Below the pieces are notes generated by a model. The model was given only the letters and a program-made list of their open reading frames with translations, did no database searches and was not told the origin of the DNA. From the NCBI RefSeq assembly GCF_019703515.2, contig NC_059382.1, forward strand, positions 15,603,001 through 15,667,000: a stretch of 64,000 bases of DNA, read 5' to 3'. Position 1 is the first letter of the stretch; the number at the start of each line of letters is the position of its first letter. Shown one piece after another: positions 1 to 14,118 of this stretch. The position numbers were made by a program, and so were the translations under genes. Origin of the DNA: Myxocyprinus asiaticus. Taxonomy: Eukaryota > Chordata > Actinopteri > Cypriniformes > Catostomidae.

Positions 1-1040
1 ACCCAATTGTTGGTACCAAAGAGACGTCGGGAACTGTTATTCCAGGCGGCTCATCGTAATCCAATGGCAAGTCACTTGGGACAGGGGAAAACACTAAGCT
101 GTCTCATGGCCCGTTTTATTGGCCGGGCATTCACGGGAATGTTCGCCAGTGGTGTGCAGCATGCCGTAAATATCAGCTGGTGAATCTGCAGGCCACCCCA
201 AAAGCGCCATTGTGCCCTCTTCTGTTGATCGAGGTTCCTTTTGAACGAACTGGCATGGACCTCATCGGGCCATTAGAATGGACCGCACACGGACATCACT
301 GTGTTAGTCCTAGTGGATTATGCAATGCGATATCCGGAAGCAGTGCTGCTGCACAACATCTCAGCACGTAGTGTTGCGGAGGCACTCTTCAAAATTATCT
401 CCTGAGTGGGGATTCCGAAAGAAATCCTCACTGATCAGGGCACAACTACACATGTCACGTACACTACACGAGCTGTACGAATTATTAGGTATTAAATCGA
501 TTCGGAGAAACGTTTACCATCCACAAACGGATGGATTGGTCGAACAATTTAATAAAATCTTCAAGAATATGATTCGTAAGTTCGTGCACGTTGATGCTCG
601 GAACTGGGATAAGTGGCTCGAACCTCTGTTATTTGAAGTGCAAGAGGTCCCGCAAGCCTCTACAGGGTTTTCCCAGTTTGAACTGTTATATGGGTGTAAG
701 CCATGTGGCGTGTTAGACGTCATGAATGAAAATTGGGAGGAGGGACCTTCACAAAGCAAAAATGAAATTCAATACGTTCTTGACCTGAGAGCAAAACTCC
801 ACACACTGGGGTGACTATCACAGGAGAATTTACTACAGGTGCAAGAATGTCAGTCCCGGCTGTATAACAGGGGAGCTCGGCTACGGGAGTTTGCACAGGG
901 AGATAAATTACTTGTATTACTGCCCAAACTGAGCTCAGAATTACTCGCAAAGTGGCAAGGGCCCTTTGAGGTCACACGGCGAGTTGGGGAAGTCGATTAT
1001 GAGGTGGTGTGTACAGATAGAGGCGGGGCACAGGGGAGTA
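1..1040 (+). pseudogene. Ty3/Gypsy retrotransposon pol remnant (integrase region)
   Basis: This is the end of a Gypsy-type polyprotein, cut by the window edge. The integrase zinc-binding part (spaced H-H and C-x-x-C, about 50-170) comes first. The catalytic core follows: first Asp at 258-260 after GM, second Asp at 433-435 in TDQG, and Glu at 542-544 after YHPQTDGLV. A C-terminal module reading WQGPFEVTRRVG ends near 1000. In life it would join retroelement cDNA to host DNA. The frame is broken repeatedly: a shift near 300, TGA at 403-405, a second shift near 445-455, TGA at 812-814, and loss of the normal C-terminus past about 1035. It is a dead copy. Calling the group Gypsy rests on integrase motifs followed directly by an LTR. 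Reverse transcriptase would lie upstream, outside the window. Confidence 0.9.
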
Positions 1041-1084
1041 GGCAGGCTGGGCTGTTCCCCCGACCTGAGTCGGGCGGAGGGGTA

Positions 1085-1398
1085 TGTGGGGGCGAAGGCG
1101 TGGCCGAGCATTCGTCTGGGGAGAGAGGAAGCGGTAAGGGTTTTCACCTGAGATTAGTTGCTGCTAATTGTGATTTCTATGTTCACAGTGAGAGGTGGGG
1201 AGATAAAAGGCTGCCCAAAACCCCGGAGAGGGAGAGAGAGCTTCACACACCCTGAGAGAGTTCTGTTGAAATGAACATTGTGTTTGAGTGTGCCACTGGA
1301 AAGCATGCTTGAGTTTTGTAAAATAAAATACCTTTTTAAGATGGATCTGTCACCTCCCGCTTCCTCCTTTCCCTCCTCCACAAACGAACCTTATTACA
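1085..1398 (+). mobile_element. 3' LTR of the Gypsy element
   Basis: The sequence begins TGTGGGGGCG and ends TTATTACA, giving the TG...CA ends expected of an LTR. It lies just after a purine-rich stretch (GGGCGGAGGGG, 1072-1082) that fits a polypurine tract. A poly(A) signal AATAAA lies at 1322-1327, followed by a T-rich stretch. The integrase frame runs into it, as is usual where pol ends next to the 3' LTR. The partner 5' LTR is outside the window, so the boundaries rest on the terminal dinucleotides only. Confidence 0.7.
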
Positions 1399-3569
1399 TG
1401 GACCCTCTCCACATTTCTGGGTTTGTAACGCGAAAGTAAACTACAGTGTTATAAACTTCTATAGCAGTGAATGAGAGACCACAACAAATGTCATTTTTGC
1501 CTTCCCATTTTCTCCAAAAGTTAAAGAAAAAATCCACTCTTACATTTTCACGAATTTCCCAAAAAAAATTATGGCAGAAAGGAGAAAAATGCCACATTTA
1601 CTGTCACTCTCTCAGTAGCTCTATTTGAAACCCCATCACAGTAATAAAATAATAAAAAAAGAAAAATATAAACAGGTTTATAAATATAAATAGACCACCT
1701 CATCCAGGTGGTGTCGGACCTATGCTTTGGTGCAGATCTGAGTGTGATTGCCGTGTTCATATATAACTATTCGAACTGAACCAAGGGAGAAAACGCACCA
1801 GGTTCCAAACCCAAGACCCTGCCCTGGTGACAGAATGATTTTTTCAAACAAGCCAGGTGTTTTTTTTTTGTTTGTTTTTCAAACCATTTACTCTGCAGGG
1901 AGTCCCAATGGTGATAAACAATGTATTAACAAAGTGATTAAGGACTTACAGCTGAGAGGCACTAATACACACTTCTCTCTCTGGCTGGTTGGCGATTATA
2001 TTAAAGAAGCTCACGCCTGAAAATCACTGGAAAAATCGGACAGTGAGGCGCCGGCTTAACTTTTCCACTTTCCTTCTCATTCTTTGCCTTCCCCTGAACT
2101 TCTTCCACCCTCAACCTCTCTCTTTTCTCAGTAATTCGCATCTGAAACTCTTAAACAAAGCATTATTAACAAGTGCTAATCTGCACCTAAGGACAGAAGA
2201 TGAAAGGGCTAAAGTTTTTTGTGACTGAGTACTTACCAAATCTGAGGCCTTTTACCTCCATCTCACCCTAAAAAAATGCACAGAGCACTGCTGTGATTTT
2301 TATTTTCTTCCAGGCTGTCAGTGCATCTTTTCTGGTGACTCTGATATCTTGAGGAGTTGCATGTTGCTTCCTGATCAAAGCACTCCACAATCTTCTTTGC
2401 TAATTGCACAATTATCTCCAGAGTGCCTAGAAAGGCAAAGGCCCTTTATAAGGCTGCATCTAATGGCAGCGGCTATCAAAGCGCAGCTCTTGTTTTCTGA
2501 TGTATGGCCACAGGCTTGGCTTTTAAGGGAACCGCAGTTTGTGAGCCTTTAAAGTATGTCTCTGTTTTACAGAGGCTGCAAGGTTAAACCCCTCTAAATA
2601 ATCTGAACAAATGGAGCTGGTTAGGTGGTCTGCATGTCCACGCACACAAAAATTAGAAGTAGGGGAGTGGGGAAGGCATGTGAGAGATATTGAGAAAGAG
2701 AGGCAATCAAAAAGAAAAAGGGCAGAGACAGTGCTGGCTCAATATCTGTTGGTCAACGAGCATCACATTATATCTGATACAACCACTTCTGACTGCACAA
2801 AGCTGTGTCTATATAAAGAAAGTTATTTGGGTTTGAAACAACATGAGGGTGATATGAGGGTGATGAGTGAACTTTCATTTTTGATTAAACTATTCCTTTA
2901 AGTCCTTTGAATGAGACTACTTCCATTGAGGATAGAGGCTGAATGAAATACTGTTGTAATGTGAAATCTTTTAAAACAGCATTAGATCTGTTCTGAATGT
3001 GAGAGCACATGACACTAAAGAGGCAGGCAGACTTTCTCCTATTCACAGCCTCTAGGACAAGAGTGACCGTCTGCGATTTACCACACACCAAAGTGTTCAT
3101 CAGCATCCAGAACATCTGCCCTGTCAAAACACTCTCAGAACTGATGTTTAGCCTCTCCAACACATGATCTGCCATTCCTACTCTTGCAAATATGCTGTCC
3201 TGGGATCAGATGACTGCCGGCACAGTGGCTTAGTGCCACAGAAAGAGGCAGGAAGGGGATCGACCTCAACCTGGCACATCAAACAGTAAAACTGGTCAAA
3301 GTAAACAGATTGGGGACATAGTTTGCTTTGTGAGAGTCGGAGGCAAAATGACTGAATCTACTGCTAATTATCTCAAGTTCCACAGACAGCTTACACTAAG
3401 AGCTGGAGCCAACAAGAAGGTCCAACTTGCAATCAGACACACACACACACACACACACACATTTATCACCAATGCACTGTGACCCTTGGATTTGTGTCAC
3501 TAATTTAGACCTTCTGTAGGGGATTTGATAGGTGAGCCTTAATTGTAAGGCAAGGTATCAGCCAGCCAG
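1399..3569. other. Unique-looking intergenic DNA, no gene
   Basis: I see no coding sequence here. Short open frames lack codon structure or homology I recognise. The stretch 2330-2560 is balanced in composition and holds two ATCAAAG sequences (2374-2380 and 2475-2481), the core of a TCF/LEF site. That could be regulatory but also occurs by chance. A (CA)12 run sits at 3437-3460. Confidence 0.5.
3437..3460. repeat. (AC)12 microsatellite
   Basis: Twelve uninterrupted AC units are visible. Confidence 0.95.
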
Positions 3570-3745
3570 CTAAAGGATAGTTCACCCAAAAATGAAAATT
3601 CTTTCATCATTTACTCACCCTCATGTTGTTTTTAACCCATTATGACTTTGTCTCTTCCAGGGAACACAAAAGGAGATGTTAGGCATAATATTAGCCTCAG
3701 TCACCATTAACTTTCATTATATGGAAAAAAAGATGCAATGAAAGT
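3570..3745. mobile_element. TTAA-type inverted-repeat element, left half
   Basis: It carries the family end AAAGGATAGTTCACCC, then CATCATTTACTCACCCTCATG and the internal motif GGAACACAAAAGGAGATGTTAGGC. The copy stops near the centre of the expected palindrome (GATGCAATGAAAGTG) and no right end follows, so it is a truncated short-class copy. Confidence 0.75.
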
Positions 3746-4225
3746 GATAAACAATACAGACATCCTGTGGTGATCAGTCACACTTGTCAACTTGTCACAA
3801 GCTAACTCATCCAGGAAATGTTTAGAATGTGGTTTTTCTTTGGTTTAAAGGAAAACATCATGACAAAAAAAAAAAAACTAAAAAACACTGGTGAACAAAC
3901 AAACAGTCAAACTGTTCTTAAATGGACTAAAACATATCCGAACCGTCAGAAGAATTAGTTCCAACAATCTATCTTTGCCAGGAGCAGTGCTGGTCAGACT
4001 GTACCGGGCTGCAATTAAGCGTAAACCATCCTGCACATTAACAAAGCCCACGTGTACTTGATGTAAACCGATGGGGGCAAACTGAGCCAAAGCCAGGCAA
4101 GGACACTGCTACTTAGCTCATACCAGCTCATCAATATGAGCTTCAAAGTTATGACTACTAGTCACAAAAGCAGCGCCATTTACATAGATGGTGGTCAAAC
4201 ATAATTTGTGTTTGGTGGCATGCAT

Positions 4226-4699
4226 GAAGGAATAGTTCTCCCAAAAATTATGTTCCAAACCCATATGACTTACTTTCTTCTGTGGAACACAAAAAGAAAA
4301 GTTAGAAAAATCACATCTTATTGCCATATAATGAAAATAAATGGTGACTCTGGGCTGTCAAGCTTAATGAAGCACAAAAAACACCACAGAAGTAGTCAAA
4401 AGTATTGTCCACTCTATTAAAGGACTTCTATACTTACAATTATGGTTTGTTCATCACAAAAAAATATCGTATGGCTTCAGAAGACTTGGAATATAGTTCA
4501 CAAGTCATATCAATTATGGTTTCATTGATTTTTTTGTCCTTTTTGAGCTTGACAGCCCATAGTCACTATTCACTTTCATTATAAAGCAAAAAGCATGTGA
4601 AAATGTTTCAAATTGTTCTTTTGTGTTCCACTGAAGACAGACAGGTTTGGAGCAACATGAGTGGTAGAATATAAATGACAGAATCATTTCTTATTTAAA
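4226..4699. mobile_element. TTAA-type inverted-repeat element, long class, degraded
   Basis: The left end GGAATAGTTCTCCC is a mutated family terminus. The internal blocks TTCTGTGGAACACAAAAAG (left) and TTTTGTGTTCCACTGAAGA (right) are inverted copies of each other. So are GTGACTCTGGGCTGTCAAGC and GCTTGACAGCCCATAGTCAC. The closest relative in the window is at 44448-44996, with the same inner blocks. The right terminus is badly eroded. Confidence 0.75.
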
Positions 4700-7699
4700 T
4701 TTTTTTTGTAAACCATTTCTTATAAGCCAAACATGTTGCATTCTTCCTACAGTGGCTTTTTTGCTCCATGCGTATGTGGAACAAAAGTAAAGTAAATGCA
4801 TGAGGTGTGTGAAGCTTTAGAGTGGTTTGTGGGTTCCTCCATGTTATAATTAAGACAGCAATGAGTGTTTTAAAAGCAAACAAACAGGGATGCCGAAGCA
4901 CAGATGGCAGATGGATAAGAAGAAAGAAGAGGCAGACTTTCCGGATGACTATGTATTGTAAGGGTGAGAGAACTCGAAAGCAGGGAAAGCATGAAAGCAA
5001 GAGAAATGCACCCTGTGTATCTCTCTCTGCGTCCTCGGGCCTTGGTAATGCTTTGCACAGGCCAGCTTTTGAAGGTCATCTGATAGCTGCTCACCCAGCT
5101 GTTTTAATATTTAGTTCCCTTTTTTCTCTTTCCTAATCTATCACACTCCTGCAGATTATCACCAGAGGCAAAGATTACCAAAAAACATGAGGGAAAAAAA
5201 GAATTAAATAGAGGAATCTGCCAAGTTCTTAATCCTGATCTGTAAGAGGAGGGAGAGTGGAGTGCCATCTCTGTGCAGCCGAAGCGCCTGCAGCAACGTA
5301 CATCAGCCAGTGTGGCTAGCGCATGGGTGAAGACTGAAAGCAGGGATGCAGCCAGATTACAGATGGGCTCAGGGGTGTGAGAGTGGAGCTGGGGGCTACG
5401 GACCCTGCTGCTGCCGCCGCTTTTCCTATGATTTACGACAGGCCTGAGGGGAGAGCTGGACCAGGGCGTGAGCCGCAGAGGTATAGGGTTACCGGTCACC
5501 CTGTGCCACAGAGCAGGACACTGCTCCCCACCCACCAAGGGCTGTTTCTGAAGAGAGCCCTTTCTGTCAATGATCTGACTGTAGATGGTCCTTCAGGCTT
5601 GGGTGGTTTATTTGGGCAAAATGTTATGGGAATCATAAGGAATGGTTCCGGGAATCGGTACAAGAATCCTAAGCAATTTTACAATTCTGGTTCCGACTAA
5701 ATTCCTTAAATCAATTTACGACTCTTTTAGTACTCTGCGGAAGAAATATTTGGAATTAAAAAATGCAATTCTTAATACTGTTGTTAAATTAGATGACCAA
5801 GATTTTGATAGAGCAGACATAACAAACCAGAAATAAATGTAATACAATTCTTGCAGAAGGTGTGCTCACACAGACTTTTCAATGAATGCCCAAAGATTTT
5901 TTGAGTCATAAATGCAATCCAATAATTTGTCCTAACTTAATTTTAAATAAAAAATTGTAAACAAACAAAAAATGCGGTAATATAGTTCATTCATTCATTT
6001 TTTTATTTTATTTTTTATATAAAATTTCACTGATTATAACAAAACTGAAAATGAGCTCGTTCACATGGACACCAGAAAGCTGTGTATTGCGAGAAAAGTA
6101 CTTAAAGCCACCATGAATTCATAACTGACAATTCTTATTTTCTTATTGGATGTTGCTGTTTTTATAATAAACAATTTATCCATGCACATTATTTTTAAAA
6201 AAAGAAAAAAGTTTGCCTTCATAATCTTTAATCAAAAACAACAAATTGCCCCCCAACTTGCAACAACTTCTCTTCTCTGCTGACTTATGTAATGGCCGAG
6301 GGCTAGGCAATAAGGTTGACCAATAGCCAGACAAGTTTCAACCCCTCCCCCACCAGCCCAACCCATAGGATGTGTATTTTTGGAGGACCCATGAGATGTG
6401 TACAGCCCACATGCAAAAAGAGTCATGGGAGCTTACAGGTGGCCTCTCTTGACACAGATGACCCTAATCTCCACTAAAACTCAGAACCCCTCCCTTGCAC
6501 CGTCCTCCACCATCTGCTTAGAGGCGCACCTTCTTCTTACAAATGGCTGCCCTCAGAAGCACATGCCAAAACAAGAGCCGCCCACCTTTCAGCACCTTGG
6601 TGACTTCCTCTGCTGACATCTCTCTCCCTCTTTCTCATCTCTCTCTCATTCCTCCTCTCCACTCAATAAACAGGCCGGTGCTAGCTGCTGTTGAGAAGGG
6701 AACAGTAAACACATAGAGAGGGTTCGAGAGAGGGTGAGCACAGTGTGCATGCTGCAGTCAGAGTCCTGATGAGACCGAAGCATTCACACCAGCCCCTGAC
6801 CGCCGGCTGACCCGCACAGATCAACAGCTGCCGTGTGTTTGAAGTCCCCCTTTGCAAGCTCACATTTCATGTGGGGACTTTTCCTGACAATATTATTCAG
6901 AGAAATAATCTGCCTAGTTAGATTTTTTTATTTTTTTTTGCAATACCCAATCTATTTAGACAGTCACTGAGCAGTCAGCGCTGGCTACCGATCCGGCTGG
7001 TTCCAGAGATCTCTCCAAAAACCATTGACCTAACCATTCCGATTACCAGGAAAGACTGAGTAAATACAGAAATAGGCCGATTAGCTCACAGAGTGCATGC
7101 ATGTAAACAGACTAACACGCACACTCAGAAACATGGGCAGATGGAAGGTGTGTTAGAATCTGTACTCAAAGAGTTTGTGCCATGATCGAGGTGAGACATG
7201 CTCAGATCTCTTAGGGGTTTTCTTCAATGTATAGTAACACCTCTCTTGCTCTTTCTCTGTTTCATGTGTGTGCAGTCAGTGGAGAGTGATAAGAGCAGAT
7301 TCTCCCAGAAGCATTGCCTTAGGCTAGAGAGCAGTTTAGGTCATTTAGCAGAGCAAGAGAGAGAGAAAAGGAATAATGCACTAACCCATTCACCATACAG
7401 CACTCCTAACCTCTCTACAATAGACATACAGCCATAAAACAAACTGAGAAAGCATTCTATTACATGAAATCCTGTTTAATAATGCATCAAAATATGATGT
7501 ATTCCAACAGACAGACAAAACTATTGTAAGAGTGCAAACTAATTCATTTACCAATGCTATGTGATCTACCAGGGATTTTTGTTACCACTTTATCCTTTAA
7601 CGGCAAAAATACACAGCACTTGAAAACACACACTGAAAAGGCCTATTCACTACACCAAGCTCAAACTTATCTTCAAACTGGACACTTAAGCCACATTTT
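4700..7699. other. Intergenic DNA, no gene supported
   Basis: Mostly AT-rich single-copy-looking sequence. The part 5240-5600 is GC-rich and open in more than one frame (a 144-codon frame on the minus strand, a shorter one on plus). Neither shows a recognisable domain, a convincing splice site or a codon pattern, so I do not call a gene. Around 5630-5720 GGAATCGGTACAAGAATCC-type sequence resembles eroded terminal repeats of a DNA transposon, but I cannot place ends. The remainder holds T- and A-rich low-complexity stretches. Confidence 0.5.
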
Positions 7700-7839
7700 G
7701 TTTTATTTTTTTTACAAATGTCATTGCAGAGCATAAAAAAGTGGTATTTGTTTTAAATAAGTACAGTACAAATGCACTTGTTAAGTAAAACATTTCACAA
7801 AAAGAAGTTTGTTGGGTTTAAAATGATCAAGCATTATAT

Positions 7840-7845
<6 letters not shown>
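7700..7845 (+). repeat. Old dispersed repeat, left part
   Basis: It shares AATGTCATTGCA, AAGTGGTATTT and a 24-base block AAAACATTTCACAAAAAGAA... (7788-7812) with 16490-16640, in the same order. Its continuation seems to lie after the solo LTR at about 9388-9515 (GTGTGAGCAGGCC there, GTGTGAACACGC near 16720). The copy was therefore broken by the later Tc1-like and LTR insertions. Confidence 0.5.

Positions 7846-7891
<46 letters not shown>
7846..7891. repeat. (TA)n microsatellite
   Basis: About 23 TA units directly abut the left end of the Tc1-like element. TA is the target of Tc1/mariner insertion, so the run may be the insertion site. Confidence 0.95.
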
Positions 7892-7896
<5 letters not shown>

Positions 7897-8700
7897 TTGT
7901 GCTCAAAAGTTTGCATACACTGGCAGAAATTGTGAAATTTTGGCATTGATTTTGAAAATATGACTGATCATGCAAAAAAACTGTCTTTTGTTTAAGGATA
8001 GTGATCATTTGAAGCCATTTATTATCACATAGTTGTTTGACTCCTTTTTAAATCATAATGATAACAGAAATCACCCAAATGGCCCTGATCAAAAGTTTAC
8101 ATACCCTTGAATGTTTGGCCTTGTTACAGACACACAAGGTGACACACACAGGTTTAAATGGCAATTAAAGGTTAATTTCCCACACCTGTGGCTTTTAAAA
8201 TTGCAATTAGTGTCTGTGTACAAATAGTCAATGAGTTTATTAGCTCTCACGTGGATGCACTGAGCAGGCTAGATACTGAGCCATGGGGAGCAGAGAAGAA
8301 CTGTCAAAAGACCTGCGTAACAAGGTAATGGAACTTTATAAAGATGGAAAAGGATATAAAAAGATTTCCAGAGCCTTGAAAATGCCAGTCAGTACTGTTC
8401 AATCACTTATTAAGAAGTGGAAAATTCAGGGATCTCTTGATACCAAGGTCAGGTAGACCAAGAAAGATTTCAGCCACAACTGCCAGAAGAATTGTTTGGG
8501 ATACAAAGAAAAACTCACAGGTAACCTCAGGAGAAATACAGGCTGATCTGGAAAAAGACGGTGTGGTTGTTTCAAGGAGCACAATACGACGATACTTGAA
8601 TGAGTGCATGGACGAGTTGCCAGAAAGAAGACATTTTTAAGTGAGACTTGAATGTGCAAATATGTTTTAATACTTTGAGTAACTATGACCAAAAAGCTTA
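7892..8700 (+). mobile_element. Truncated Tc1-like DNA transposon
   Basis: The left inverted repeat CAGTTGTGCTCAAAAGTTTG begins after a TA. A second direct-repeat-like block, GATCAAAAGTTTACATACCC, lies near 8086. This two-motif layout is that of IR/DR Tc1 elements. The transposase remnant is listed separately. The right half, including catalytic residues and the right inverted repeat, is missing. Sequence after about 8700 belongs to an LTR. Whether truncation preceded the LTR insertion cannot be told, because the missing part does not resume beyond the LTR. Confidence 0.85.
8283..8690 (+). pseudogene. Tc1-like transposase, N-terminal fragment
   Basis: The ATG at 8283 opens a frame starting MGSREELSKDLRNKVMELY, then GKGYKKISRALKMPVSTVQS. 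This is the first helix-turn-helix of the paired-like DNA-binding domain of Tc1 transposases. Near 8440 the frame shifts by one and the second half of the domain continues (SGRPRKISATTARRIV, STIRRYLN). A further shift near 8605 is needed to read the linker with GRVARKK. All DDE catalytic residues are absent. The product, if made, could bind the element's ends but not cut DNA. Confidence 0.85.
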
Positions 8701-8714
8701 TATAGTATTACTGG

Positions 8715-9383
8715 TGTGACGGAACTACACACCCCTCCTGTGGATCATCATCGCCCCACCTCTTCAGAGGGCAGTTCTTCAGCCAGGCTCACAACTGGAG
8801 TGGGCAGAGGAGAGAGAGGAGGGGCACAGTGACTTTTTACCCATTTGGTGGTGCGTGATGGGGTTCACCTGAACTTAATGAAGAGCCTCATCACAGCTAC
8901 CTTTAAAACCCGAGTGCACCTCTCCTCAGGAGACCGGCCTCTACCTGCTGGCATCTTCGTAGGTCCAGGAATGGAGCGGGGATGGTCCAGCGCGAATTAG
9001 ATGCATCACTGGACCCACACTTCAGACCCCCGGCACGAATTAGATGCAATGCCAGGGATTGGAGCATCCATTGCGGCCGACAGTCAGAATGCTGGGCCAC
9101 TATTCCCCTCGAGCACCGAGGCCCAGGGAAGCCGGTCCGCTCAATAAGAGCCGCCGCCCCTCAGAATCTGCGAGCACCTCTAGCACCTGGACCTTACCCT
9201 CTCTGCAGTACCTTTCCTGCACATAGCCCCATGCACAGCAAAGATGCCAGATTCCCCTTTGTTCTGGACACTTTCCCCTTTGGACACTTTATTCCCCTTT
9301 TTCTGTTGTTATTATTTCAATAAACGCCTCACTGAGGCTTGACGCCACACCCACTGTGTCTGTCTCTTTCTCACCCCGCCACA
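8715..9383 (+). mobile_element. Solo LTR (669 bp)
   Basis: The sequence starts TGTGACGGAAC and ends CCCCGCCACA. It is flanked by CTGG at 8711-8714 and 9384-9387, a 4-bp target duplication (ACTGG, 5 bp, if the last A is shared). AATAAA at 9319-9324 sits near the 3' end, as expected for an LTR poly(A) signal. No internal retroelement sequence is present, so the element recombined down to one LTR. Two copies of CGAATTAGATGCA (about 8993 and 9035) form a short internal repeat. Strand follows the poly(A) signal. Confidence 0.8.
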
Positions 9384-9387
9384 CTGG

Positions 9388-9515
9388 TCAGTTAGTTGTA
9401 TTGCTAGTCGAAACTAAAAATGCTTTGTCGCAGAGTAATTTTCAGCATTCTTTGTAAGATCTTTAATATTCAAAATTCATGCTTGGTGTGAGCAGGCCTT
9501 AAACATCATTTCTTG
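9388..9515 (+). repeat. Old dispersed repeat, right part
   Basis: This is the likely continuation of the repeat at 7700-7845. It contains CGAAACTAAAAATGCTTTG and GTGTGAGCAGGCC, comparable with the stretch 16660-16740. The match is weaker than on the left side. Confidence 0.35.
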
Positions 9516-11755
9516 TTTCAAAATGTCATGAAAGATCCATTGAACATACATTACCTCCACAATTATGCCAACAATTAATACAGTGGACACAGTGCAACAC
9601 ACACACACAAAAATACCGCATTAGTATTAGTAGCATTCCTCACAATTAACACACCAACTTTTACTAAGGGCACTTTTTGCCTCTTTATTAGCCAGACTGA
9701 GGCATTCCTTCTCTTCGAGTGAATAACTGACCTTTGTTTGAGCACAGGGAACAATGTTAACCCTCGGTCCTGTCATGTAAGCTTATTAGCCCAAAAGCAC
9801 GCAGAGGCCAAGAGCCCAAATACACAGCGGCAGGATTAGCTAATCTACCACTCCCCCTGCTAGGACAAGAGCCACTCTATGCCATAACATGAGCCCAGAA
9901 ATGGGGTTCAAAGATTTGTATCTCTTGCATTAAAAAATGATGTGCACAGAACACTGTAAATCAATTATAAATAATGTTCATTTATGTGCGTCTAATAACA
10001 CATGGCTTACATGTTCTGTGAGAAGTGGATCACTTGTAGCATTGAGGCTAATGGCCTCGTTCTCTCCGCTAGTCACATTCTAGTGTTGTTTTAGCTCACT
10101 CCTTCCACAACTTTCCAGAAGTTCAAGTAAAGTTGAGAGGTGAGGAGGTCAAGGCGGTTGTAGAAAGCTGGGCTACTGGAAAGGGGGCACAAACACACAC
10201 ATCGTCTGGACATTGTGGTGTATTAGGGGGTGGAGTGTGTGTGGACCCCTGCTTCTCTCCTTTTATCTCTCATACACCACTGTCTTTCACTAAAGATTGT
10301 GTCTGGCTCCCAAAAACACACACATACACCCTCACACTGTGTTTCTTTTCTTTCTCACCCACATAATAGGCTCACATATGTGACCGTACATACCGAAAAC
10401 AAGGCCAGATTTAAGAAAAAGCACACAAATCATGTAGTACTTGAAACGACAGCCTATAGTTTACATTCTTTCTCTGGAGGAAGAAACAAATATGAACTTG
10501 AGGATTGATGCTCCATTTTTCAGTTTTCTGTGCAGAGCATGTGAAAGGCATTCATTGAGTGCTGTTGAGTGCATACTTACTGAGGCGTCTGGAAACTGGA
10601 CTGTACGCCGACAAAAAACAAATCAAGTAAAAATCAGACCAGAGAACAGCGAATGTAACCAAACAACGGTTACTGAGTTACATGTGGTGCTATAAGCTCC
10701 AGAAGGAGGGCTGCATACCCCTGTCTCTGGCCTTCTTTAATCTGGGGTCTTGCGATCCTGACCCTGGCTTATTCCTCTCAACACTCTCATAAAGATGACA
10801 AAGCCCTGATCAAAGCCAATAGCTGGCCCCTGGGTTTATGTGAGCATGGAGTCATTCACAGTGCAGGAAAGAAAGACACAGATATACGGTCTCGCACTCA
10901 CACGGCTCATACGGGACCACTGTCCAGGCTGCTGTGCTGAGTCAAGGGCAGTCGAAAAGCAGGACGAATTGTTTGAAAGCCACTCAGAGACCAGCCTGAG
11001 TGAAAGTGACACCAAAGTGCCAAGGCACTGAGAGAAAAGAAGGAGAAAACAACAAGGCTTTAGCACATCGGAACAAAATTCGCTAATGGAGAAGACATGC
11101 TAGTTGAGGGTGATAGCTCTGTGAAAGCCATTAGCTGGCCGGGCCCCTGACAGACATTTCCAGCCGCTGTTTTTCTCCTCTCTCCTTCTTTCTCTTTTTC
11201 TCATCAGTCCTGTGGCTGGAAGAGGCTTGTGTTTCTCATGGGGGAGAGGAGGTGTGAGCGGCAGACATCTCAGACACAGAACTTGAACGTTTGAACCCAC
11301 AGCTCTCAGAGAGCTCAGTGGGGAAGAAGGCATGATAAAGAAGTAGAGCAGAACGTGTGAGTGAGATAGTTCAGAGAGCCTTTGATCCTCAAACACTGCT
11401 CTATAGATACACATTTTACAATGACCTGATGGGGATGAATGGAAAACACGGATCGCGGGGAGTTTCATTAGTTCGTCCCAGGTTGAGAATGAAAATGGCC
11501 ACATGGTGAGAGTGGATCGTTAGACTTGTGCAGGAAATGTAAAAATAAATTAAAATTAAAATGCCCAGTAAAGAGAGTTACGAGAAATCCAGAGGTTGCA
11601 AAATTACAGGGGTGAACTGAAATAGATCATGAATGTGTATGTGCACAATGGGTCGTTCATACAGGACGTTTTCTTGTCTTCAAAAACAGCTAGAGTAGAA
11701 CAGAATGCAGGGGTCATGAGACATGTTTTAAACTTTTCTTTCTTTACACTGCATC
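9516..11755. other. Unique-looking intergenic DNA, no gene
   Basis: No coding sequence is supported. The longest open frame, 134 codons on the minus strand near 11100-11504, shows no domain I recognise. The stretch 9660-9900 is balanced in composition and rich in TTAGC/GCTAAT-type sequence, with the texture of conserved non-coding DNA. I cannot test that here. Confidence 0.45.
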
Positions 11756-12495
11756 TTAAAAGGATAGTTCACCCAAAAAATGCAAGTTCTGTCATCATTT
11801 ACTTACCCTTCTGTCATCCCAAACCCATACCTTTCTTCTGCTGAACATAAAAGGAGATGTTTTAACAAATATCTCGGTCCATCTTTTCAATTCAATGGCA
11901 GTGTATAGTAATTCACCTTTAAGTTTCAAAATGGACGCAAAAGTATCATTAAAGTAGTCATTAGGGTTCGAACGATTATTGGCCTGGCCTATAATAGGAT
12001 CCGATATTCAAATTTTTTCTAATTATCGGAATCGTTATTTTGTCTGATTTGATTGCCGATACATTTTAAAATGTGCTCCTTTGGCTCTGATGCCACCACC
12101 TCTCTCTGAAAGGTTACTGCTTGTAGTCCGGCTCAATGACCCACCCACAGTATTATCGGATTGTTCATATGTCATGAGTAAATGGCCAATCAACACTCCG
12201 CATTTGTGGGGGAGAGGTGGGAATGAGGAATGCAGCGAGAGAAAGATGAATCACTGAGAAGACAAGCTGTTTTCAAAGGTAAGAATGCAGATACTGAAGT
12301 TGCAATAAACATCACAATACTTTATGCCACCGGTCACCAATTAACAGGTCCGGACCCCGGATTTGTTCCATCCGGACCACGAGACATCATGACAATGGCC
12401 GTTTCTACACTTAAGGTTTGTAGTGCGACAAAACAACGGAGCTGTGTACACAGCAAGTGCTCCAGGGCGTAGATAGCACTGATCTTTCAGCGCTA

Positions 12496-14118
<1,623 letters not shown>

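Noticed and set aside
5104..5538. 144-codon open frame on the minus strand
   Set aside because: The same GC-rich stretch is open in other frames. There is no domain, no splice signals that fit, and composition alone can explain it.
7772..8008. Open frames on both strands with Ile-Tyr repeats
   Set aside because: They are translations of the (TA)n tract at 7846-7891.
11100..11504. 134-codon open frame on the minus strand
   Set aside because: No recognisable domain. Several low-complexity segments (Arg/Glu-rich from pyrimidine-rich DNA) suggest chance.
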